In this document: piece by piece, positions 1 through 5,840 of the stretch
How the letters are laid out: every line of letters begins with the position of its first letter
Numbering within the stretch: the first letter of the stretch is position 1
NCBI GenBank assembly: GCA_034669525.1
Contig: JAXDNH010000156.1
Span: 1-16,517 of the forward strand
Length of the DNA stretch: 16,517 nt
From: JAFASC01 sp034669525
GTDB lineage: Bacteria > Pseudomonadota > Alphaproteobacteria > Rhizobiales > Beijerinckiaceae
Direction of reading: 5' to 3'
Notes under the pieces: model-generated
Told to the model about the DNA's origin: nothing
Seen by the model: only the letters and a program-made list of their open reading frames with translations
The model's database searches: none
Translations under genes and position numbers: made by a program

Positions 1-184
1 TCTCGTTGCCGGAGATCGTGACCTCGCGGACTTTGCCCTGATCGACGTCGTTCAGAAGCTGGCTGAACGAAATGTCCTGCGTCTGCTGACGCTGTCCGGC
101 GCCGCCCTGGAAGAGCATGACCAGCGCTACGACGAGCAGGAAGATGATGACCCAGAGGGCAAAGTTCCGAAAGTTCGGATTCAT
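1..184 (-). CDS. ftsH: ATP-dependent zinc metalloprotease FtsH, N-terminal fragment
   Basis: FtsH is a membrane-anchored AAA+ protease that degrades misfolded membrane proteins and regulators such as the heat-shock sigma factor. Only the first 61 codons are inside the window. The visible residues are a short polar start (MNPNFRNF), one hydrophobic segment at about residues 8-24, and then the beginning of the periplasmic domain, with the family-typical ISFSQLL followed by V-D-Q-G-K-V. The AAA and M41 protease domains lie beyond the left edge. The ATG at 182-184 fits the usual N-terminus of the family. The ribosome-binding site is weak, and a 12-bp palindrome lies 14 bases upstream of the start. 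ftsH follows tilS on the same strand after a 214-bp gap that holds its own promoter, a common alphaproteobacterial arrangement. Identification is confident despite the truncation. Confidence 0.93.
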   Translation of the reverse strand, partial: MNPNFRNFALWVIIFLLVVALVMLFQGGAGQRQQTQDISFSQLLNDVDQGKVREVTISGNE

Positions 185-197
185 TTCAGACCTGTGA

Positions 198-209
198 GGC
201 AGCGCTGCC
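198..209. repeat. 12-bp palindrome in the ftsH leader
   Basis: GGCAGCGCTGCC is a perfect palindrome whose edge is 14 bases upstream of the ftsH start codon. In RNA the flanking bases allow a stem of about six pairs, one a G-U wobble, with a GCGC loop. An eight-T run (minus strand, 224-231) lies upstream in the same leader. It could modulate translation or be a protein site. Function is unknown. Confidence 0.35.
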
Positions 210-249
210 CCGCTTAAGCAAGCAAAAAAAACGGCGCCGCGTTGAGCAC

Positions 250-278
250 AATCTAGGTGTCGTGGCCCCGGTTGCCAA
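250..278 (-). promoter_or_regulatory. Predicted ftsH promoter
   Basis: On the minus strand TTGGCA (273-278) is followed by exactly 17 bases and TAGATT (250-255). The first box matches 5 of 6 bases of the sigma-70-type -35 consensus and the second matches 4 of 6 of the -10. The element is 66 bases upstream of the ftsH start. The same stretch also reads CTTG-N18-CCTAGATTG, a partial match to heat-shock (RpoH) promoters, which would suit ftsH. Inferred from sequence only. Confidence 0.5.
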
Positions 279-285
279 GTGAATG

Positions 286-320
286 GCAGGTAAACTGAAC
301 CTGCGGGCTCACAAGCAGGT
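286..320. repeat. Three alternating copies of GCAGGT/ACCTGC
   Basis: GCAGGT (286-291), ACCTGC (299-304) and GCAGGT (315-320) form two overlapping inverted repeats with 7- and 10-base spacers. They lie immediately upstream of the predicted ftsH -35 box and downstream of the tilS stop. They could be a regulator site or alternative hairpins in a tilS readthrough transcript. The arms are short, so chance is possible. Confidence 0.3.
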
Positions 321-398
321 GACGCGTCGTGATCAAACTAGCCGCTCGGGCCTGCATCGGCAGTGGATTCGCAGATCGTGGTTTCTTTAGGCCGAACA

Positions 399-1514
399 CT
401 ACGAGGAACGGCGCGCCGGAGCGCGTGAAATCTCAAGCTCCCCACGTGCCGTGACCGCGATGCGCGCGCCTCCCAGAGTTGTTGCGAAAACGCGATTGTT
501 GCGCAATTCGACAAGGATGTCGGCGGCCGCGCGCTCAAGGCGATCGAGGCGAAGCCGGTCATGTCCTTCGGAAAGGCCCAGCACTTCCGCCTCCAAAATG
601 CGCAGGAAGATTTCCTCCGGAAGCTGGGCGAGGGCCTCGGGCCTGATTCTCACGCGGGTTGATGCCCGCTCTGCGGGAAGCCCCCGGCGAATGGATGACG
701 CGGTTTCGGCGAGGGCCGCCTCCGCCCGCGCCGCACGGCGGGCAAGCCGGAGCAACGCGGCCCGATCGAGTCCCTCCGCCTCCAAGACTCTCCGAAGCTT
801 GCGCAGCCGCGTGCGAGCGAAGGCTGGATTTTCGTTCGAGGGGTCGCCCAAGAACGTGTGGCCGGCGGCCTCACAGAGCCCGACAAGATCAGCCTTTGGG
901 ACCGCGAGGAGCGGCCGCGCCAGCGTAACCTCGCCGAGCTCAGTGAACGCGGCCATGCCGGCCAGTCCGGCGGGCCCGCTGCCTCGCGTGAGCCGTAGAA
1001 GCACGGTCTCGGCCTGATCGTCGGCATGATGGGCTGTGATGATGTGGTCGGCTCCGATCCGGGCCGCGCATTCCTGAAGCAGGCGGTAGCGGGCCTGCCG
1101 GGCACGCTCCTGAATGCGGGTCCTGGGTTTCTCGCCCTCCCAGGTCAGCAGGTGATGAGGAAAGCCGAGGGCCTTGGCCCAGCCGGCAACCTGCTCCGCC
1201 TCTTGGCGTGAGTCGTCTCGCAAGCCGTGATCGAGCGTCGCGACCTCTATGGATGTCACATCTCGGCCCGACCAGCGCGCCGCGATCAGCATGAGCGCGA
1301 CGGAATCGGCGCCGCCGGAAATTGCAAGCAGGAGCTTTTTTGCTTTGCTGAAAGGGGCGAAAATCGCGTCCGGATCTAAAAGGCGGGTCCCACGCCCCGC
1401 GTCCCGAGCTTGCGCAGCAAGCATCGTTGGGGAGGGGTCGAGTTCTCTGTCCGCGTCACATCCTTCGGAAAGCACTTCTTCGGAGCGCTTCCCCGGATGA
1501 GTGGTGTTCAGCAC
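399..1514 (-). CDS. tilS: tRNA(Ile)-lysidine synthetase TilS
   Basis: TilS ligates lysine to C34 of the CAU-anticodon tRNA-Ile in an ATP-dependent reaction, which lets that tRNA read AUA as isoleucine. It is a cytosolic, essential enzyme. The N-type ATP-pyrophosphatase P-loop S-G-G-A-D-S is at residues 66-71. The family motifs A-H-H-A-D-D-Q-A-E-T (161-170) and R-G-S-G-P-A-G-L-A-G-M (177-187) follow, then D-P-S-N-E-N-P further on. At 371 residues it lacks some of the C-terminal region of the 432-residue E. coli enzyme. The assigned start is a GTG overlapping the end of cpoB by seven bases, which suggests translational coupling. About 45 residues precede the usual start of homology, so an ATG at codon 31 (1422-1424) is a possible alternative, though it lacks a clear ribosome-binding site. 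Confidence 0.93.
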   Translation of the reverse strand: MLNTTHPGKRSEEVLSEGCDADRELDPSPTMLAAQARDAGRGTRLLDPDAIFAPFSKAKKLLLAISGGADSVALMLIAARWSGRDVTSIEVATLDHGLRDDSRQEAEQVAGWAKALGFPHHLLTWEGEKPRTRIQERARQARYRLLQECAARIGADHIITAHHADDQAETVLLRLTRGSGPAGLAGMAAFTELGEVTLARPLLAVPKADLVGLCEAAGHTFLGDPSNENPAFARTRLRKLRRVLEAEGLDRAALLRLARRAARAEAALAETASSIRRGLPAERASTRVRIRPEALAQLPEEIFLRILEAEVLGLSEGHDRLRLDRLERAAADILVELRNNRVFATTLGGARIAVTARGELEISRAPARRSS

Positions 1515-2788
1515 TGGTTCTTTTTCGCCTCGCGCTCGGCGGCGGCGCGGACGCTGGCCGAAGCGGTCGGATATTTCCGCGTGACCTCGCCGAAGGCGGC
1601 GCAGGCCTGTTCCCTGGCTCCGCCGATCGCAGTGAGCGACTGCCCAAGCCGGAGCATGGCGTCCGGCGCGCGGTTGGACGCCGGATAGGCCGTCGAAATT
1701 TTCAGGAATTGCTCCGCCGCTTCCCGGTGGCGCGCGCGTAGATAGTAGCTTTCGCCAAGATTGTAGAGGGCGCTCGCCGCGAGCGGGCTCTTGGGATTTT
1801 TTGCGAGAAAGTCCGAAAGGCCCTTCTCCGCCGCCTCATACTGACCCTGCTTCAGCAGCCCGATCGCATCCTCGTATTCGGATTTCGGAGCAGCGGCCGC
1901 TTGCGGCAGCGCAGCCACTTGCGGGGTCGCAGCTGGCGCCGGCGCGGCCGGGGCGGCCGGATTCTGCGGCGTCAGCGGAATGACGCGCGGCGGCCCGGCC
2001 GGCGTTGCCGGCACCGGCTGGGCGGTCACGACAGCCGGCGCGGCAGACCGGGACGGCGGAGCAACCGGCGGGGATTCGGTGATCGGGACCAACGGCCCTG
2101 AAGTCGGGGAGGCGGTACTCGCCGCAGCGGCCCGCCCGCGTCGCATCAGGTCCATCGGGCGGTTGGGATCGCGATCATCGTCAAAGCCCTGATCCATTGG
2201 CATGCCTTCCGAGCGCGCGTCTCGCGTGATCAGAGGTGTGGTTGCTGTTGCGGTCGACGAAATGCTGCCGAGCTGGCGCGGCACGCCAGGCGCGTTCGGC
2301 TCACTTGCCGGATCGAAGGCATCGCCGCGGCGCATGCCGGCGGTCGCGAGCGAGCCCGGATTGCCCGGCGTGACGCCCGCCGCAATCGGGGGCGGCCCAG
2401 GCGAAACTGCTGGTGGCTCGATCTCTGACCGCCGCTGGGGTGCCGGCCGCCCGCCATGACCGCCTTCCTGGAAACGGAATTCCACATCCTGCTGGAATTT
2501 CGTCAGCTGCTCCTGCAGCTTGCGAAGCTGGAATTGCGCCTGCTCGAGCTGCCCTGTGAGCGAGCGCAACTGGCTCTCGAGGTGATCGACGCGCACCGAG
2601 AGTCCGGCTTCGTCCTGGCGCCCGGCCGGACCGCCGTAATCATCCATATCAGCCGGCGGACGCTGCCCATAATACTGGGCGACTACAATCGGTGCCGAGG
2701 GGGCAAGTTCCGCGGCCTTGGCGGTAAGCGCAGGAAGCAGCAGCGCTCCCGAAAGCATCAGGGAAGGGCCGAAAAATCGAGGCAGCAT
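1508..2788 (-). CDS. cpoB: Tol-Pal system protein CpoB/YbgF
   Basis: CpoB is a periplasmic protein that links the Tol-Pal machine to PBP1-class peptidoglycan synthases during constriction. Residues 1-25 form a signal peptide ending in A-K-A. Residues 62-107 are a coiled coil (repeated L-E-x-Q-L type), as in the trimerisation domain of the family. Residues 108-300 are a Pro/Ala/Gly-rich, apparently disordered linker. Residues 303-425 carry tetratricopeptide repeats beginning Y-E-D-A-I-G-L-L-K-Q-G-Q-Y and including A-L-Y-N-L-G-E-S-Y-Y. E. coli CpoB is about 263 residues; this one is 426, nearly all the extra length being the linker. The ATG at 2788 directly precedes the signal peptide but has only a weak ribosome-binding site. 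pal lies upstream on the same strand beyond a terminator, and tilS overlaps its 3' end. Confidence 0.92.
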   Translation of the reverse strand: MLPRFFGPSLMLSGALLLPALTAKAAELAPSAPIVVAQYYGQRPPADMDDYGGPAGRQDEAGLSVRVDHLESQLRSLTGQLEQAQFQLRKLQEQLTKFQQDVEFRFQEGGHGGRPAPQRRSEIEPPAVSPGPPPIAAGVTPGNPGSLATAGMRRGDAFDPASEPNAPGVPRQLGSISSTATATTPLITRDARSEGMPMDQGFDDDRDPNRPMDLMRRGRAAAASTASPTSGPLVPITESPPVAPPSRSAAPAVVTAQPVPATPAGPPRVIPLTPQNPAAPAAPAPAATPQVAALPQAAAAPKSEYEDAIGLLKQGQYEAAEKGLSDFLAKNPKSPLAASALYNLGESYYLRARHREAAEQFLKISTAYPASNRAPDAMLRLGQSLTAIGGAREQACAAFGEVTRKYPTASASVRAAAEREAKKNQC

Positions 2789-2869
2789 GAATCAGTCCCG
2801 ACGAGAGTTCTTCATCAATGCTGTGCGCGCGCAGTTCGGCCAAAATTTGATTTTTGACGCGTGCAAAGA

Positions 2870-2895
2870 AAAAGCCGCGGCAATCCGCGGCTTTT
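2870..2895 (-). terminator. Rho-independent terminator after pal
   Basis: There are two perfect 11-bp arms (2870-2880 and 2885-2895) around a CAAT loop. Read on the minus strand, the GC-rich stem ends in TTTTT, then C and TTT. It is 23 bases beyond the pal stop codon and upstream of cpoB, so it should stop or attenuate transcription between these two genes. Confidence 0.85.
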
Positions 2896-2918
2896 CTCAT
2901 TGCAAAGGTTAGCGAACG

Positions 2919-3428
2919 CTACGATTGCCCGCCGCCGAGGACGGTCACGGCACGGCGGTTCTGCGACCAGCAGGAAATGTCGTTGCAAACTGCGACCGGG
3001 CGCTCCTTGCCGTAGCTCACCGTATGCATGCGTGCCGGCGAAATGCCGCGCGCGGCCAAGTAGTTCTTGGTGGCTTCGGCACGCTGCGCGCCGAGCGCGA
3101 AATTGTATTCGCGCGTGCCGCGTTCGTCGGCATGGCCCTCAATGGTGAAGGAATAGCGATTGTATTGCTGCAGCCAGCGCGCCTGCTTGTCGAGCGTCGC
3201 CTGAGCGGTCGGGGTAAGTTCGACGGAATCGCTGTCGAAAAATACGCGGTCACCGACATTGACGACGAAATCCTGCTGGCTGCCGGGAGCCGCGTAGCCT
3301 CCCGCACCCGCACCCGCGCCGGCGAGACTTGCATCATCAGCCGGGCTCTTGGCGCAGGCTGCGATGGCCAGGACCGCGATCAGCGCACCTGCGAGCCTGA
3401 GCGCCCGCGCCTTTGTCGCAAATTGCAT
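2919..3428 (-). CDS. pal: Peptidoglycan-associated lipoprotein Pal
   Basis: Pal is an outer-membrane lipoprotein that binds peptidoglycan and, with TolB, pulls the outer membrane inward at division. The 169-residue product has a lipoprotein signal peptide with lipobox A-I-A-A-C (Cys25 lipidated) and a short Gly/Ala linker to about residue 50. An OmpA-like domain follows, with V-F-F-D-S-D-S (62-68), the peptidoglycan-binding stretch G-H-A-D-E-R-G-T-R-E-Y-N (98-109) containing Asp101, and A-L-G-A-Q-R-A with Arg116. The frame is open for 44 more codons upstream, but the ATG at 3426-3428 is chosen because AGGAG sits seven bases before it and the signal peptide begins there. Two cysteines, 148 and 153, could form a disulfide. 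tolB, the usual upstream gene, is absent; the response regulator actR lies upstream instead. Confidence 0.96.
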   Translation of the reverse strand: MQFATKARALRLAGALIAVLAIAACAKSPADDASLAGAGAGAGGYAAPGSQQDFVVNVGDRVFFDSDSVELTPTAQATLDKQARWLQQYNRYSFTIEGHADERGTREYNFALGAQRAEATKNYLAARGISPARMHTVSYGKERPVAVCNDISCWSQNRRAVTVLGGGQS

Positions 3429-3435
3429 CCCGGTA

Positions 3436-3440
3436 CTCCT
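3436..3440 (-). promoter_or_regulatory. Ribosome-binding site deciding the pal start
   Basis: AGGAG on the minus strand, seven bases upstream of the ATG at 3428, selects this start over the longer open frame that begins 44 codons earlier. Confidence 0.8.
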
Positions 3441-3568
3441 CTGCCAACAAGAAACAGACCCTGTCGTAGGCCCTGACTGGTTAAGCGAAGGTTTGATCAA
3501 CCTTGATCGGCGCTTGCAGCGATCCGTTGCATTTGAGTTGTTGCACGGAGGGTTAATCACGGCTTAAG

Positions 3569-3586
3569 GGCCGCAATGGGGCGGCC
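3569..3586. repeat. Inverted repeat between actR and pal
   Basis: GGCCGC (3569-3574) and GCGGCC (3581-3586) flank a six-base loop, 73 bases downstream of the actR stop and upstream of pal. No T-run follows on the minus strand, so it is at best a weak or factor-dependent terminator. The rest of this 230-bp gap must also hold the pal promoter unless pal is read through from actSR; no convincing -35/-10 pair was found. Confidence 0.3.
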
Positions 3587-3658
3587 AAGCTGGCCAGAGC
3601 CCCTCCCGGTGCGGGTGAGCGGCGGGAAGGGCGCAGCCGGAGCTTGCGCGGGTCAGCG

Positions 3659-4249
3659 CTAGCGCGGTGCCCGCTTGGCGAGGATGCGCTGCAGCGTGCG
3701 CCTATGCATGCCGAGCCGGCGCGCCGTTTCCGAGACGTTGCGGCCGCAGAGTTCGTAGATGCGCTGGATATGTTCCCAGCGCACCCGGTCGGCTGACATC
3801 GGATTTTCCGGCACGGCCGCGCGATCGTGCTGCGTCGCCATCAGCGCATGAAAAATCTCATCCGCGTCGGCAGGCTTGGCGAGATAGTCGAAAGCGCCGA
3901 GTTTCACCGCTGTGACGGCCGTGGTGATGTTCCCGTACCCCGTCAGAATGATGCCGCGGGCGTCCGGCCGCTTCGCTTTCAGCTCGGAAATCACGTCGAG
4001 CCCGTTGCCGTCGCCGAGCCGCATATCCACCACGGCGAAGGCTGGCGGAGCGCTGGCAATCGACTGCAGGCCTTCGGCGACGGAACTGCAAGCCGAGACA
4101 ATGAAGCCGCGCGTTTCCATGGCGCGCGCCAGCCGGTCGAGAAAGGGCTTATCATCGTCAACGATGAGCAGCGTGCGATCGGCCGCGTCCACCGTCTCTT
4201 TTTCAGATGGCCGGTCCAATGTCCCGGCGGAGGTCGAATGTTCGTTCAA
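3659..4249 (-). CDS. actR: ActR/RegA/PrrA-family redox response regulator
   Basis: This is the DNA-binding partner of the ActS/RegB kinase. In other alphaproteobacteria this global regulator controls photosynthesis, respiration, nitrogen fixation, carbon fixation or acid tolerance according to redox state. The receiver domain spans residues 26-140, with the acidic pocket D-D-D (31-33), phospho-acceptor Asp75 in V-V-D-M-R, Thr103 and Lys125. A short linker leads to a Fis-type helix-turn-helix at 170-192 (N-V-S-E-T-A-R-R-L-G-M-H-R-R-T-L-Q), which is nearly invariant in the family. The 196-residue length is typical or slightly long. There is no ATG before residue 44, which is already inside the receiver fold. 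A TTG start at 4249 with GGAG seven bases upstream is therefore chosen; GTG at codon 20 is an alternative. It lies 70 bases downstream of actS on the same strand. Confidence 0.94.
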   Translation of the reverse strand: MNEHSTSAGTLDRPSEKETVDAADRTLLIVDDDKPFLDRLARAMETRGFIVSACSSVAEGLQSIASAPPAFAVVDMRLGDGNGLDVISELKAKRPDARGIILTGYGNITTAVTAVKLGAFDYLAKPADADEIFHALMATQHDRAAVPENPMSADRVRWEHIQRIYELCGRNVSETARRLGMHRRTLQRILAKRAPR

Positions 4250-4256
4250 TTGCAGG

Positions 4257-4260
4257 CTCC
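4257..4260 (-). promoter_or_regulatory. Ribosome-binding site supporting the TTG start of actR
   Basis: GGAG on the minus strand lies seven bases before the TTG at 4249. It is the main sequence support for the unusual initiation codon. Confidence 0.6.
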
Positions 4261-4319
4261 GAAATGAAGTGAGCTCTTTGTCACGCTGTAAAAGAGGATG
4301 GCCTTCTACATAGGCACGA

Positions 4320-5678
4320 TTATGCCGCCTGCCCAGTCACCTCCTCGCGGCGCAGGGTTGGCGGCGCCGGGGCGGCACGGCCCCGCTCGAACAGTTCGCG
4401 CGACCACCGGATGGTGATCCGTGCGCCCACGTTGGGCGGGTCGGCATTTGCCGTCTTCACCGTCGCACCGGATCGTTCGAGCAGGGTCTTTGCAATGAAC
4501 AAACCAAGACCGAGACCCGAGCCCTCCTCGGTCTTCGACTTCCTGTCGAAGCGGGTCGAGACATAGGGATCGCCGAGATGGGCGAGAACGTCGGGCGAGA
4601 AGCCCGGTCCGTCGTCCTCGACCATCACCGTCACCGCCTGTGGCGACCAGGTCGCCTTGATGCAGGCTGCGGAGCGGGCGAAATCGATCGCGTTTTCGAC
4701 GAGATTGCCGAGCCCGTACATAATTCCGGGGTTGCGCAAACAGACCGGTTCCGGCCCCTCCCCATTCTGCGCGACGCTGAGTTCCACCCCGAAATGGCGC
4801 TGCGGCTCGACGACTTCCTCGATCAGCTGACTGAGCTTCATCCGGTCGAACACGCCGTCGGAATCTTCCGACAGCGACGTAAGCTTGCCGAGGATGGTGC
4901 GGCAGCGGCCGATTTCCTGCGCCAGCAGCGCCAGATCCTCTTTGGTGCTTGCATCCTGCGGCGTCTGCTTGCGTAATTCCGCCGCGACGAGGGCGATCGT
5001 CGCGAGCGGCGTGCCAAGCTCGTGCGCCGCGGCCGCAGCAAGGCCATCGAGTTGAGTCAAGTGCTGTTCGCGGGCGAGCACGAGCTCCGTTGCCGTCAGC
5101 GCGTCGCCGAGCCGGCGCGCCTCTTCCGCAACGCGGGCGGCATAGATGCCGATGAAAGCCACGCCGAGCACGAGCGCCACCCAGATGCTGACCCGGTAAA
5201 GCAGCGGCAGTGCGAGCTGCAGGCTGTCGTACCAAGGCAGCGGCATGTGCTCGACGGTGAGCCCCGTCGCGCAGGCGATCGTCAGCGCGCCAAGCGAAAG
5301 CGTGAGGCGGCCGGGCAGCGACACCGCCGAGATCATGACCGGCGCCAGAAACAGCATCACGAACGGGTTCTCGATGCCGCCGGTGAGGTACAGAAGCGCC
5401 GAAAGCTGCAGGATATCGAAGGCAAGCAGCGCCGCGGCCGGTCCGTCGGCGAGCCGGTGCGTGCGCGACAGACGCAGGCGCAAGGCAATATTGAGCGCGG
5501 CCGAGACGCCGATGCCGAGCAGGCAAGGTCCGATCGGCAGATTAAATCTCAGGCCGAAAAACGTGCCGAGAACCGCGGCGGACTGGCCGGCGATCGCGAG
5601 CCAGCGCAGCCGCACCAGCGTGTCGACCCGCAGCCGCCGCGCACGCCGGCCAAGATCGATGTCGCTCAGGTCAGGCAT
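4320..5678 (-). CDS. actS: ActS/RegB/PrrB-family redox sensor histidine kinase
   Basis: This membrane kinase senses the redox state of the quinone pool and a cytosolic cysteine and phosphorylates ActR/RegA. The 452-residue product has about six transmembrane segments between residues 25 and 182. The quinone-binding motif G-G-I-E-N-P-F is at 100-106, in the position known for RegB. The H-box A-A-H-E-L-G-T-P has phosphorylated His219. Cys259 in G-R-C-R-T-I-L matches the redox-active cysteine described for RegB (Cys265 in Rhodobacter capsulatus). The ATPase domain has its N-box at 324-334 (Asn329), E-D-D-G-P-G-F (354-360) and G-S-G-L-G-L-G (386-392). The N-terminus resembles RegB, with R-L-R-W soon after the start. 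The ATG has no obvious ribosome-binding site and lies inside a perfect 9-bp inverted repeat. actS is transcribed before actR and divergently from the secreted protein at 5841. Confidence 0.95.
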   Translation of the reverse strand: MPDLSDIDLGRRARRLRVDTLVRLRWLAIAGQSAAVLGTFFGLRFNLPIGPCLLGIGVSAALNIALRLRLSRTHRLADGPAAALLAFDILQLSALLYLTGGIENPFVMLFLAPVMISAVSLPGRLTLSLGALTIACATGLTVEHMPLPWYDSLQLALPLLYRVSIWVALVLGVAFIGIYAARVAEEARRLGDALTATELVLAREQHLTQLDGLAAAAAHELGTPLATIALVAAELRKQTPQDASTKEDLALLAQEIGRCRTILGKLTSLSEDSDGVFDRMKLSQLIEEVVEPQRHFGVELSVAQNGEGPEPVCLRNPGIMYGLGNLVENAIDFARSAACIKATWSPQAVTVMVEDDGPGFSPDVLAHLGDPYVSTRFDRKSKTEEGSGLGLGLFIAKTLLERSGATVKTANADPPNVGARITIRWSRELFERGRAAPAPPTLRREEVTGQAA

Positions 5679-5697
5679 GGCCGACTATGTCGGCCAT
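5677..5697. promoter_or_regulatory. Perfect 9-bp inverted repeat covering the actS start codon
   Basis: ATGGCCGAC (5677-5685) and GTCGGCCAT (5689-5697) flank a three-base centre. In actS mRNA this would fold into a 9-bp hairpin whose 3' arm contains the first two bases of the actS start codon. The 5' arm begins with an out-of-frame ATG opening an eight-codon reading frame that ends just past the actS start. It could be a translational control hairpin or a dimeric-regulator operator. Confidence 0.5.
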
Positions 5698-5798
5698 CAG
5701 GCCGGGAAGGCAACCGGCCGCCGATGTCTGCAGAGAAGGCGTTGGCCGGTATGAAAATCAGACTTGCGGGATCGGGCCATTGTGTCAGGCTCTCCTGG

Positions 5799-5821
5799 AA
5801 AATTGTGAACTTCGCAATTTT
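5799..5821. promoter_or_regulatory. Near-perfect 11-bp dyad upstream of the histidine-rich secreted protein gene
   Basis: AAAATTGTGAA (5799-5809) and TTCGCAATTTT (5811-5821) are inverted repeats around one central base, with a single mismatch that would be a G-U pair in RNA. The element ends 19 bases before the ATG at 5841 and is followed at once by the ribosome-binding site. Its symmetry and AT-rich ends in a GC-rich region resemble an operator. The bound protein is unknown. Confidence 0.5.
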
Positions 5822-5840
5822 TCCACGGAGGTTCTCCGCC

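Noticed and set aside
2919..3560. A longer 213-residue Pal beginning at 3560.
   Set aside because: The extra 44 residues precede a normal lipoprotein signal peptide that has its own AGGAG site, so the longer version would block export.
4269..4284. GTGA-TCAC inverted repeat between actS and actR.
   Set aside because: Only four-base arms with an eight-base loop; too weak to call a terminator or operator.
4306..5526. A 406-codon minus-strand frame overlapping actS.
   Set aside because: It is the out-of-frame shadow of actS, Arg/Ala/Gly-rich with no domain, while the actS frame shows all kinase motifs.
5022..5840. The frame of the secreted protein stays open upstream as one 822-codon reading frame.
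   Set aside because: The upstream part is antisense to actS and has a composition unlike a folded protein. A good ribosome-binding site and a signal peptide place the start at 5841.
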